Origin: Russula earlei
Taxonomy: Eukaryota > Basidiomycota > Agaricomycetes > Russulales > Russulaceae
Reading direction: 5' to 3'
DNA length: 64,000 nucleotides
NCBI GenBank assembly: GCA_025769875.1
Contig: JAGFNK010000118.1
Location: 58,907-122,906 of the forward strand
A model generated the notes under the pieces. The model saw only the letters and a list, made by a program, of their open reading frames with translations, made no database searches and was not told the origin of the DNA. How positions within the stretch are numbered: position 1 is the first letter of the stretch; every line of letters starts with the position of its first letter. Below are positions 12,107 through 23,390 of the stretch, piece by piece. A program made the position numbers and the translations under genes.

Positions 12107-12706
12107 ATGAACACCATGCCGCAAAGAGGGACAACAGTGTCCCATCCCACAGTGAGCCATTGTCTGTCACACATTGTCTTTGGCTTAGCTTGCCAAGTAT
12201 GCCCTGCTTTCTGCAGTTATCGAACGTTACCCGCACGTAGCGGGCGCGACTTTCCAGACGTACAATGACCTTCTTCTAGGTGCTATTTGATCAGCTACCA
12301 AGATGGTCCGGTGGTGTCAGCTGATCCATGTTCCTTCGCAGCACAGCAGTGGAGTGAGATGGAAGTCGTGGATCTACCCCAATGTGGGAGATGCGGTTTT
12401 CGTGGCCGTCGACCCGAGAATGTGAGGATTTTCAAAACCTGTCACCGGTCCGATTGACGGGGCTGAATCCTAGCAAAATACGCCCACCATCGTAGTTCCG
12501 TGTCTGTTGACGGAAACGATTACTATGGATTGGTAAATAACTTGAAGTCCTTGGGGTGTTTCAGTGCCACTAAAATAACCTCAAGGCTCAAGTCCACGTT
12601 CAGTGACTTGGACAATCCAGGCGAGGTGTTTTTGGCCATTTGCGCGGAAGATTCGTCAATTGTCTATTACAAGATGTCGATGGGAATCAACAAACCTCCC
12701 GTTTGA
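12107..12706 (+). CDS. SEN15: tRNA-splicing endonuclease subunit SEN15
   Basis: Non-catalytic subunit of the tRNA intron endonuclease (Sen2/Sen34/Sen54/Sen15). Exon 1 from 12107 gives MNTMPQRGTTVSHPT. A 36-nt GT-AG stretch (12152-12187) joins it to LAKYALLSAVIERYPHVAGA and FQTYNDLLL. An intron at 12280-12341 leads to AQQWSEMEVVDLPQCGRCGF and RGRRPEN, the most conserved SEN15 block. After an intron at about 12421-12472 come TPTIVVPCLLTETITMD and, in another frame, FSDLDNPGEVFLAICAEDSS and IVYYKMSMGINKPPV, the family C-terminus. The frame change is repaired by removing 12533-12564 (GTAAAT...TTTCAG, 32 nt), which also gives the expected spacing. Two introns of 32-36 nt are unusually short, so a real frameshift remains possible. 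About 130 residues. Confidence 0.8.
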
Positions 12707-13715
12707 CACTTTGTGTACGACAAGGGTACGGTACATAATAAACCAGCGACGCAAATTAGAGGACTTTCTGATTCTGATGAGAAGACGCGGCGGAGATCGA
12801 AAAAGGGGTGGAGATGACGTTGAACGTCGTCAGCTCAGCCTTTGCAACATACAATGTGAGCGTCATCGATCCTCTGAAATGACCCGCTACTACCTATTAC
12901 TGCTTGGCTCCTCAGGTACGGGGACACCACTGTGGAGCCGGACCGGTTACCCGAACAGGCGGCTCCTCCTTATCCCTCCCTCTCCTCCATCCTTTTTTAC
13001 TTCCCCGCTGGAGCAACAACTCAAAATCATACGCTCATACCAACGACATCCTCCCCTCTTCTGACACAGCTTAAACTCAAGCTCGATTAAATTCATCATT
13101 CCCCAACTCCAACACGCCTGAAGTGTAGCATGCATCGCTGAAGCACCCTTGAACTTGCTAGACTCCAAACTGATAACAAGATGAAGAGTTATATATAACC
13201 GCTCTTCATGAAAAACACGGGTGTCTACGACGACACTACCTACAAGCAGGGGTTCTGGTAAGCGTATGTGTTCTTGCTACTTCTTCCGGCAATGGCCGGT
13301 TGAGTTCGAATATCGTGTCCCTTCTTCACGGTCAAGTTCTCCAACACAGGAGACGACCACGCCTGTGTTTTGCTAAGGCCTACGTATTTGACCGTTTAGC
13401 GGATCTGCGTCGGGTCGGGTCTGGCCTGTACTGCTGACGTGTCCGCTCTTTCTTCCTCTCTTTGGTTTTCGTTTTAAATTGCCATGCTCATTTTCTGTAT
13501 ATCAAAGACGGCCATTCCACGTACAAGTATACCTCACCAGCTGATTTAGGTACAGTATTTTGCTGTCTAATCTCCTTGCGCTCTTCACACACTTGACATA
13601 TTCGAAGCCGTGTTTCATGCCGTATACCGTCGTTTTGATTAGACCTTGACTTTCTGTTCCAGAACTTTCCTAGGCGTCCGGACCCGCCCACGATCAGAAA
13701 ACTATATGTGCCGCG
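12707..13715. other. Intergenic, no gene seen
   Basis: About 1 kb between SEN15 and the YTH gene. Small frames only, with no recognisable product. The right end is presumably the YTH gene promoter. Confidence 0.5.
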
Positions 13716-16441
13716 ATGTCTTTGGTCACCCTGAATTTCGACATGGACCACACGCTACCACCAGAACTCAACGTGCCGCCGATATCCTCACAACATACCC
13801 CGCAGTATACAAATCAGGCTCAGTCGCTACCTCAGCAATCAGCGACATCGCAAAGTCCCTATCCTGCGTCACATCAAAATGTTCCAGGGTCTCACTCTAG
13901 TTTCCCATCTGCTTTCACTGTTCCTTCCCCACCCTACTCGTCTTTCCCTCCGCCACTGTCGAGGCATCGTGTGAGCCATGGTAGCTCATATCCGTTATTC
14001 CACTCTCGTCCTCCACTACACATGGTCAACTCATCACCCCCGTTTGTCCTTCCTCGCCATCCAGGAATGCCTGGAGGAGACGCAAGTGTGCCGCACCTGG
14101 CATATGGCTCTCCCTTGATAATGTCTATGCCTCATCAACACCCAGCCGTCTATCCATATCAGGATTCTTCTAACGATCCCGCCCCATCACCCCTTCAGAC
14201 ATATGTTACTAGATCCACATTACCCATTTTCCCGCATGTCCCCGTTAGCCCATCCCCTTCTCATTTACTACCGTTGACCACTCCGCGGGTATCAAGTGCT
14301 TCTCCGGGTGAGGCACAGGGTCCCACGTTGTATCCTTCAGTTGACACTTATTCGCCCGTGGGGTATGCAACATCACCACCATTTGTTTACCCTCCCACTT
14401 CTTTTGTGCCCCCGCTCTCCATTTATGGGCCGCACTATCCTCCCCCGCACTATGCTCATTCCTATAGCAGCCCTTCTAAACATGAAAATCAGGCGGTATC
14501 GTGGTACTTTCCACCAGGAGTAACGTCCCTGTCTCCGTTCAATCGTCCTTCGATCGTTCCTCGGCACGAGGATGAACGAGCTGCTCAAGTGAGGATCGCA
14601 ACACCGCCTTCAAATCCCTCGCCAACTGGGAAACCTCGATCCCAGAGCCATTTCGGAGGCCCAAGTGACCCAAGAACGGAAACCACACCGTCAACTTCAA
14701 CCTCCCAGGCCAAGACCCAGACTGGCGAAAATCCGCCGTCAAGTGAGAGTACACATGCTTCGCACCAAGAACGCCGCTCTTACCATCCAAAGTCACCTGC
14801 TCAAAGGTCAGACTGGGTGATGTGGGCCGGAAATGTGCCTTCTGATGCGACACCTCATGAGCTGCTCGATTTCTTCAATCAGCCGTCGCCTTCGGAGTCT
14901 TCAAGTCCATCAGAGCAGTCGACGAAGTTGCAAGACGTCGACGGGGGCGTGTTCTCCGTTTTCTTAATAGCGCGTTCAAATTGCGCCTTCGTCAACTTCG
15001 AGTCCGAAGCTCAGTTGAGAGCAGCGATAGCGCGTTTCCATGGCCAGCCTATTCGCCCAGATGATTCACGGTGCCCGCGCCTTGTATGCCGCGTACGACA
15101 AAGGACGGACGATCTGAATGCCGGCGTCGGCGCCCAACGTGGCAGTGGCATGCATGTTAAATGGATCAAGGAACAGAGAGCAAGGGTTAGGCGCGAAAGG
15201 CCCCACTCATCGGGGCTGCCCGAAGCCATAGTGAAGTCATCGTCACCCTCGTCACCTTCAGATGACCGAGGGAGGTCTGTTAGTCCGTGCTCGATCCTCT
15301 CCGATTCTCTCGCCAGTACAGATTCGAGCATTTTGTCACGCTACCTCCCTCAACGATACTTTATTCTGAAATCACGGACTCAGGTACTTCCTGTTACTTG
15401 CGTTCATTTTGATTCTTTCAATATTGATGTTTTGATAGTATGATCTAGATCTAAGCGTTCAGAGGAATGTCTGGGCAACACAGCAACACAACGAGGAACT
15501 TCTAGATCAGGCGTATCGCACTAGCAAAGACGTGTTTCTTATTTTTAGCGCCAACAAAAGCGGGGAGTTCTACGGATACGCACGGTTCATAATCCTCTCG
15601 TCTTGGTTGTCCTTTGGTCTGACCGTGGCGCAGGATGACAGGCCCAATATTTCAGGATGACAAGCGGGAGCGTTGGGGATCTCGTCCGGAAACCCCTACT
15701 TCATTCGCCTGGTGTTTCGCTGTTAGCGACGCAAAGGGAGACATACCCGTTTCGCCTCGGGAAACCGTTGAGAAGGACTATGATTTCCCTCCTGAGGAAC
15801 ATCGAACTGTTGAACAGTCGCCCAGATCCATCTCTGATTCACATGAAGGGGTGTCGTTTGTGAAACCCCATGTGTCCTCTGCACCAGCCGAACTCCGTGA
15901 ATCACACGGGCTCACTCCCTCGGTGCAACATACAAGTATAGGCCCGCCCCTTGCAAGCGTTCCCCTAAAGTCGCAATCATTCGAACTCAACACCGACGCA
16001 CCCCTCAGCGCTATAAGAGAAACTCTGGGCAGAAACATTCGCCAGTCGGTTCAACCAGTCATTTCTGGACCCTCCAGGGAGTGCTCGGAGGTTCGTGGGA
16101 GTGCTCCGGACTCTGCCCTGAAACCCTCTGCCGAGGAGTCAACCAAAGAGAACGACGCGCTAGAAGATATATTGGAGCAGGGACGGGGTCGATCATTCCA
16201 TGTCGACTGGATCCGTACAGAACGCCTGCCATTTTTTCGCACGCGGCACTTACGGAATCCATGGAATCATGGTCGCGAGGTCAAGGTGTCGCGTGACGGT
16301 ACAGAGCTTGAACCAAACATCGGTCGGGAATTGCTGGAGGAATGGGACAAGCCTCCGCCGTCACCAGCTGACGTCCCCGCAGCTTCGTCCCGCATGGTAC
16401 CGCGACGTCGCGGTCCGAGGTCAACGTCCCATGTACCCTAA
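13716..16441 (+). CDS. RRM + YTH domain RNA-binding protein (m6A reader-like)
   Basis: Exon 1 (13716-15383) encodes a long Pro/Ser/Tyr-rich disordered N-terminus, then an RRM at about residues 366-455 (DWVMWAGNVPSDATPHELL, SNCAFVNFESEAQLRAAI). The YTH domain starts at RYFILKSRTQ. It continues after intron 15384-15438 with YDLDLSVQRNVWATQQHNEE, DVFLIFSANKSGEFYGYA and, after intron 15585-15633, RMTGPI. The second half, RSFHVDWIRTERLPFFRTRH and NPWNHGREVKVSRDGTELEP, appears only after about 180 extra residues. Both expected cage tryptophans (in VWAT and VDWI) are present. YTH proteins bind N6-methyladenosine and act in mRNA decay or meiotic transcript control. The large insert within the domain is the notable feature. 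Stop TAA at 16439-16441. Confidence 0.88.
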
Positions 16442-18704
16442 TCTCTCTTTTCCTATGTATGCAACTGCTACCGATACCGGCATTATGACGACAGCTGTTC
16501 GTACTGACAATCTACGTATTTTAACGCGTTCTTATACTTTCTTTCACCAACAGGCCAATGCGTTCTCGTTCTGAACAGGACTGACGATAAGTGGGGTACG
16601 TGTGAATGCTGTCTTTAGGGCCGCATGCCGCCGTGCCGTAGTGCGCCATCATAATGATACAATGGGAGACATGTCACTCTTTCATATCTTCCGACGGGTG
16701 CCTTGTGTTGTTTTTGAAAGTCAGGCTGATTAGACCACGGGATGCGGAGAAGGAAAGTCGTTCGTTTCCGCTCGATTGCATATTGTCATCTCGAAGTCGA
16801 CCGGACGAGACCGTACATGGCGTACGCCGTACAACGCTACTAGACCTGTTCATCGGAGACGCCTTCTCCACGGCAATGACGCCACTCTCTTCACCACGCT
16901 CCACAGTGACGTAAAGACCGCATGCGCAGCTCCACTCACGTTGGCGGTTTGTACACCGCGTTCTATGCGTCCCACGGATATCGCGAGTAGAGATAGAGCC
17001 CAGTACTAGTACCATACATGCGCAGAGTCTTAACGCGTGACGCTTGGCACACACATCACGAGACAAACAAACTAATAAATGTCTTTCAATTCAATCAGTG
17101 TACCTTTCACTCCATCGGATGCTCCCACACGCTCAGCAACACATCTCGCATGGGCAGCCTGTAACACATAGACATGAATACCGACTTGACGACCGAGGTA
17201 GAATGATGGACTTACAGACGATATCAGCGCAGCACTCGCAGCAGCCCTACAGGGGTGGAACGTGCGTTCGCCATTCAGTTATTATGCTCGCCACGTGAAG
17301 GCAGAATTTGAAAAAAAAAAATAATAATAATCGAAAAAGGAACGGACAATCGGGGAAAAGCAGCGGCCATGAATGAGAAACGGACCTTGCAACATTCTGT
17401 AGAGAAGATGCGGACCCGGTTTAGCGTAACATTCTATGGAGAACGGGGACGGAAGATACGTGCCGAAGCAAATGAAGCATTCCACCAAGCCAATGAAGCA
17501 GTCCTGTTGGAAGAACGGGGCCCAGTCAACAACATCACGCACGTGGGAAATTGGGGGACGTGAGTGGGGGGCAGAGACACAGTGGGGGAAAACGGGGGAG
17601 GGATGCAAATGGCGAATGGGACGTCACGTACGCGAGCAGCTCCTCCTCCCCGAAGACGACGTGCCTTGTGCTCGGCGTGCTGGTTGCTACCTGAAGCGAC
17701 GGGGTTCACAGCATCTATCATACAGCTCAGGGACGCCCTCGTCTCCCCACGCATTTGCGAGCCCTGAAGAACGTACCCATCTGAATGGACTTCTGAGGTT
17801 GGGAAGCGGTGGGTTTGGGCTGGGCCTCCATTTCGCTGAGCGGTCAGATGTTTTGGAAATGGAAAAAAACTGGTGCAAGAAAGTGACGGGTTGATGAGGG
17901 AAGGAAGAAATTGTGCATCGTGTCAGGTTGGCCATCATTTTATATATGCGGAGCGGTTAAGTAAACGGACTAGCGGATTCGGGTGCGCAGCTATCGCTGC
18001 ACAGGGCCGAGGGACAGGCCGCAAGCGAGGGCCATGGCTGCTGTATTTTTTTTATTTTTTATTACAGGGCATACTGACATGGTCCCAGAGTGTCTACTTG
18101 CACTTCCTAACCTTGGTGGTCACCTTAGTTAGGTTGGTAAGAATTGTCCCCAGGCTGGTCAAACATATCTGGAGTGCTGAGTGAGCGGAGACACATTCAT
18201 ACGACTTTGAGCTGGGGGGGGGGCATTTTTCAGGGTTTGTCCTAGGGATGAGGGACAGCATGAGAGGGTGGAATGACACCTTACTTCAGGCAGCCACCTA
18301 CAAAATATCTCCCAGTCACCCAAAGAGAGTTCAAGACACACTCTAGAAGAAATGGGAGCATGTGCTAAACTGAGGGAGAGATGGGATCCACAACAACAGG
18401 GCACATACCCCTACCCATACCAGACCACCACACTACTGCCACCCGGGATGCCTTGCGGCGGCCTGAATTCTTACCATACACATCTGAGCACAATATAGTA
18501 TATATGTGACCACCTCTGTACGCATGTTATACACGCCGTAGCCGCAAGGGCTTGCCAAGGGGGAAGAGATGAAGGTGTGGGACAGATCTACTTATAATAT
18601 AGTATGGAATGGCATGATGATGTCGAGTGGCCAGGCCTCGTTCCGTCGTGTTCGCATCCTTGCATGCACGTCTATCGCCACGGCGTCTAAACGCCAATCC
18701 CGCA
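16442..18704. other. Long intergenic stretch, no gene recognised
   Basis: Several frames of 100-150 residues occur (for example around 17436-17894), but none has a recognisable domain and both strands are equally open. A CpG-poor block at about 18046-18460 is listed separately. Confidence 0.45.
18046..18460. repeat. CpG-depleted block, probable transposon remnant
   Basis: About 400 bp with only about three CpG dinucleotides, in contrast to CpG-rich sequence on both sides. It starts after a T-rich run (18047-18062) and contains a G homopolymer near 18214. The composition matches the decayed transposons further right in the window. No terminal repeats or coding remains were found. Confidence 0.35.
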
Positions 18705-18710
18705 TATAAA
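18705..18710 (+). promoter_or_regulatory. TATA box of the MFS transporter gene
   Basis: TATAAA lies 66 bp before the ATG at 18776 but only 18 bp before the alternative ATG at 18728. This spacing favours 18776 as the true start. Confidence 0.45.
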
Positions 18711-18775
18711 TCCCCATCCACCCTCTTATGGCGGCTGTATCCCCCCGCGCTTCTGGATACTGGCAGCCCTCAGCC

Positions 18776-21459
18776 ATGACCTACGCGAGGCTGAGCACAC
18801 ACGACCCTGGCGGTGATCTCGACGATCCCGAAATGAACGAGACGGTGGATTCTCGTACCCCCCTCGATAGAACGATAGATCAAATTGGCATGGGTGCGAT
18901 TTTCCTTTCCTTTTCTCGAATCGATGTGTTGACGTGGCTCTCCCTCCCTCTCTTAGGCAACTATCAATGGGCCCTCCTCTTCCTGTGTGGTTTCGGTGTG
19001 TAGGAATACCCTTGTCGTCTTCCGAGTAATCACCGAGCTTTGCGTACTCCTCAAGGCTGGATGGCCGACAACGTGAGCTCGATTTACACAACTTTCCTGG
19101 TCTCCTCTCCAGCGCGATGGTAGATGTGGTTGCAAGCTATATCCATTATACTTCCCCGCATACAACGGCATTTTTCTCGTAGGTCTTGACCATGCTTCAG
19201 ATCGACCGTCCGCCCGTCGATAAGACTTACTCTTCGTTTAGTACCTGATAACAGGATAGGCCTCCTGTCCTCGACAATGTTTGCCGGCATGATGTTTGGT
19301 GCCGTGGGGTGGGGAACTTGTACGTCTTACTGTATATGTGCTCAACCCTGCAAGCTGCAAGAACTCCTCTCCCACAGGCTCCGATCTCGTCGGTCGTAGC
19401 ACGGCGTTCAACGCAACCTTATTCTTCACGTCTCTCTTCGGCATGTCCAGTTCACTTGCCACAACCTTTCCCATGCTCTGCGTTTGTCTATTTTTCCTTG
19501 GTACCGCTGTTGGGGTAAGTCGTGTTTCCAAATCTGTCTTCACACCCCATCTTTATGCCTGGCCTGGAAGGGTTCACTGCCCACAGATGGTACGCTTCTC
19601 CTAGAGCATATGCCTCGTGGTAAAGAGTATCTTGTCACCGCTCTCTCTGTATTCTTCTCCTTCGGCGCCGTGCTCGCCGCCATTGTAGCCATAATACTCA
19701 TACCCAAGAATTCTTGTGACCCTTCACCTGCACCTTGTGATTTAAATAAAAACCTCGGATGGAAATACGAGCTCACTGCTCTGGGTCTCATCGTATGTCC
19801 TTTCACTCGCATCGAGCTGTAGTCCCCTCCACTTACCGATATCCACAAGACCTTCCTTATGTTCCTCGCACGTATGGTGTTCTTCCGACTCCACGAGTCA
19901 CCACGTTATTTGGTTCATGCTGGCCGCCCACAAGATGCTCTCGAGTCGCTCCAGATGATTTCTAAATTTAACGGTGACGAGCTTGAACTTGACCTCGAGG
20001 ATGTGGAAGACCGCATCCGTGTCCCACCTTCCCATCTGCCCAACTCGGCCATTCGTACAGAGGATGGCCTGCCATCGTCACTGGTGTTCGATGCAGATGC
20101 CCAGATTTCCAGCTCCCCAACTGACGGCGAATGCCATTCAGACCAGGTCCCTGCGGGTACTCCACTCAGCTCAACACCGCCCGAAGGCTCAGAGAGGACA
20201 CTGCTTGTTAAAGACTACTCCGCTACTGGCGGGTCTGGTCCACCCCTCGCTGCATACGCCGTCGTTTCTGCAGCTGAACATCACTCGACCCCATACTCGG
20301 CGGCACGGCGAAGCTCTTTTCAAAGCGTTTCACAACCCAAACCTGAACAGGACGCTGCCGAGGATATCGACGTTGCGCCTGCACGCTCGCGGCGGTCGCC
20401 TGGACGCAGTGCCGGGAGACCACGCGGGGACACTTTTTCCTCGGTCCGCTCCACCTTTTACGAGGCCGCTGATCACGCATACTGGGCACTCCCAGGGGGA
20501 ATCAGACGACCGATGCGTGCCTGGTTTGGCCGCTTCAAGTTGGTCCTTGAGCCCGAGTGGCGGCGCACGACTTTGCTCGTATGGGCCGCGTGGTGCGGGA
20601 TGTCGCTTGCATACACAATGTTCAACGTGTATCTGCCTAAGCTGCTCGAAACGCGCCACGTCATGAGCGCTTCAGAGACGGGATCGCTCGAGAGGGTCCT
20701 CTGGGATGTGGTCATTTTCACGATTGGAGGCTGTCCGGGTGCTGTGGTGCGTTTTTGCTCTTGGGCAGCCCTCATTATTGCTGTTGGTTGATGAGTCTGC
20801 AAAGTTGGGCGCGTGGTTGATTGAGTGGCCGAGACTTGGAAGGAGATTGTCCCTTGCGGGCAGTACGTTCTTGACGGCACTACTTTGTCTCGTATTTGTG
20901 CTCGTGCAAAATCCGGCTGCTGTCACCGCAAGCACCGTTGGGATTAGCTTAAGCTCTTCCGTCAGTGTCATTTGATCTTTCATGTCAGCTCCCGATCCTG
21001 ATTCGACACGTCGTTACAGGTCATGTGGGCTGTGCTATATGGGTACGTCTAAAGCTTGTCAGCCGTTTACAACATTTGAAGCTTGTCTCCCTTCTGTCGT
21101 GTCAAGCTGGACGCCTGAGATTTTCGCCACTAAAGGTATGCATAAATAAACTTTCGTTCACAGCGCTGGTGATTTATATCGTCGTCAGTCCGAGGAACGG
21201 CCTGCGGTGCAGCAACTGCGCTCTCTCGGGTGTGCGTCGCTCCCATCTCGATGCCCGATGTTGAAATTTGACGTTCTCAACTGACAGAGGCGGGATGATT
21301 GCACCCATGTCAGGGGGAGCCCTACTCATGATCGACCCATCATTCCCCGTGTATGCAAGCATTGTTGTCTTCGTGGTATCGGGAATCTGTGTGTTATTGA
21401 TCAAGGACGTTAACGGTCCCAACGAGACTAAGGGCCGACGGGCTGCCTTTGTACATTAA
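18776..21459 (+). CDS. MFS transporter, SV2/SVOP-like
   Basis: Plasma-membrane transporter of the major facilitator superfamily. Spliced pieces in order: MTYARLSTHDPGGDLDDPEM, RTIDQIGMGNYQWALLFLCG, MVDVVASYIHY-like region, GDRIGLLSSTMFAGMMFGAV, SDLVGRSTAFNATLFFTSLF (an MFS signature loop), MPTDGTLLLEHMPRGKEYL and RLHESPRYLVHAGRPQDALE (the SV2/sugar-porter PESPR-type motif). A cytoplasmic loop of about 220 residues, rich in Ser, Pro and Asp, follows (about 19970-20540). Then come helices 7-12 with WTPEIFATK, ALSRGGMIAPMSGGALL and the C-terminus NGPNETKGRR. Stop at 21457-21459. Many short introns. The substrate is unknown; relatives include organic-ion and metabolite carriers. Confidence 0.85.
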
Positions 21460-21668
21460 CGCTTGTCGTACATATGATCATTCTCTTAGTCGTCAATTCT
21501 GTGATTGCCGTGCGGAACGGGCAGGTAGCGACTACTAGAAAGAGAGCACGTGTAGTCGGGTTCACTTGTCGCTCCATGAGCTGAGACATTGGCGTCAGTT
21601 GGTGTTACGAAACAAATCAAATGAAAAAAAAAAATTCAAGACACACCTCGAAACGACCTGGCGCATCT

Positions 21669-23390
21669 TCACACATGACAAATTTTGAGTCCTACCGGGT
21701 CGGCCGCTTGGATCTCCGGGAGAAGCGAGGCCGGCCTCGCAAAGAAGGTACGCTTGCTGCCCAGCGAGGCAGGAGCCGACATCGCCACCGCCACCGCCAC
21801 TGACATAGCGGAGCGCCTGGGCCACTCGCCCAGAGTGTAGAGGTCATACACCGAAACCGTCTTGGGCCGCGGCGTCGGCGGCGTCGTTATCCGCACGAAG
21901 CTCCGAATCCCGCGGATGTCTCCCTCGCCAATACAGCCGCACTCCACCGTCCCACGGGGTCACGCGCACGCGCATCTCGTGCGAGAGAGGGGGCCCAAAA
22001 ACGGTGCCAGGTCACGCGGACGGTCGAGTGGTGCCGACTGTGCGATCATTGGGGCGGCTGTTCCACGCGCTCCACGTCTTCTCCCGGGGTCGTCGTCGTC
22101 GTCATCGTCATCGCTCTTCTTGTCTGGATCGGAGGAGGGTCGTTCGGCTTCGTGGTGGCGTGGCTGTGGTGACCGTTGTGGTGGGGTGTGAAGGAGGGAC
22201 GGGACGTCAGTGGGAGGGTGTGGGTCAGAGACTTCCCACCCCTGACGTGTCGTAAGCCCACGGTTCCACCGTCAGCAGACGGTGCTTCGGCGCCCGGATG
22301 AAATAGCGGGCTGGTGGAGGGGATTGGTGGCATCGGTCATGGTTGGCCGCCGCGCGCCGTCGTTCTGGTGGGTTGGGAGAGCAGTCGTGTGCCCGTGGAG
22401 GGTCCTTGGGCCCATCGCGAGTCGGGGAGCGCAAAGACACGCTCGGCGCGCGCGTGCCCTAAAGCGGCACACGTGCAGGCGTCTGCGTCGCGCGCGGCGA
22501 GTGGCCAGGGCCGAGCCGGTCTTCGGGAAGGCGATGTGCACTTCGTCGAGGAAGCGCCTCTGGCCGATGCCGGTGTCCATCTGCATGCACCGCTCTTGCA
22601 GCCCCGCCTTCCAGTTCCAGATCACGAGCCGGTCGACGGGACACGCGCCGTCTTGGACGGGGGCCACCGCGCCGAGGTAGTCGCGACATATGTCCGTCGT
22701 GTCGCTGTCCATGGTAGGTTGCACCCTCCCGTCTTGCAGCTCGACGGTCGCGGGGGCCTATATCGACGAGCGGGTGCGGCTGGCCATTCGAGAGCGTCCT
22801 GAGGAGGATCCGCGGTTCGCACCTCGAGTGGGAAAAAGTCGCGCTATATGTCAGCCCGGCGGCAAGAGGGGAAAGCACGGACAGATAGACTGTACCATCG
22901 CGAAGGACTCGGCGTGGCATGGACCGGAGAAGCGCGAGCGTAAAGTAGGCAATCGCAAAGTCGAACTCCACCCCGCGCAGCTTCGAGGAGAGTCGGTGTA
23001 CCGCGAGGGCTCTCTTGTCAGGGGACACCGCGATCCCGTCCGAGAACTGCGGGGTCCCGGACGCGGGGATATCAATCTTGTCGTACGCCGACCACGCTAG
23101 TTCCCGCCAAGCCCTGTTGTAAACCTCTAGGGCTCTTATGCGTTCCGTCGTGCTGATCTCACTTGGCGGTCCGTCACGCATGCCAGATGCGGCGAGGCGG
23201 ATGTGGTACTGGAGCAACAGAGAATCAGAGACGATCACATAGAGACGAGATGACTGTGATGCGAAGTCAATGAAGAGAGATCTAAACAAACCTTGAACAG
23301 GGCAGCTATTTTGACAATTACCTCGGTCGGTGAGGCTGGTTGCCTGAGACGCCGCTTGCAAAAGGCTCATATTTTGGCGTGCCCTCATCG
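21669..23390 (-). CDS. F-box-like protein of an Agaricomycete family
   Basis: Read from about 23390 leftwards. SRLYVIVSDSLLLQYHIRLA, SGMRDGPP and ERIRALEVYNRAWRELAW match a family of agaric proteins usually annotated F-box or beta-propeller-like. A second frame gives DICRDYLGAVAPVQDG and DRLVIWNWKAGLQERCMQMD, the WNWKTG-type strand of that family. Further left are RAPKHRLLTVEP and VSVYDLYTLGEWPRRSAM before a stop at 21669. The F-box itself is not visible; TEVIVKIAALFK near 23300 may be part of it. Exon borders are uncertain. Such proteins are likely SCF ubiquitin ligase adaptors, but the target is unknown. Confidence 0.55.
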
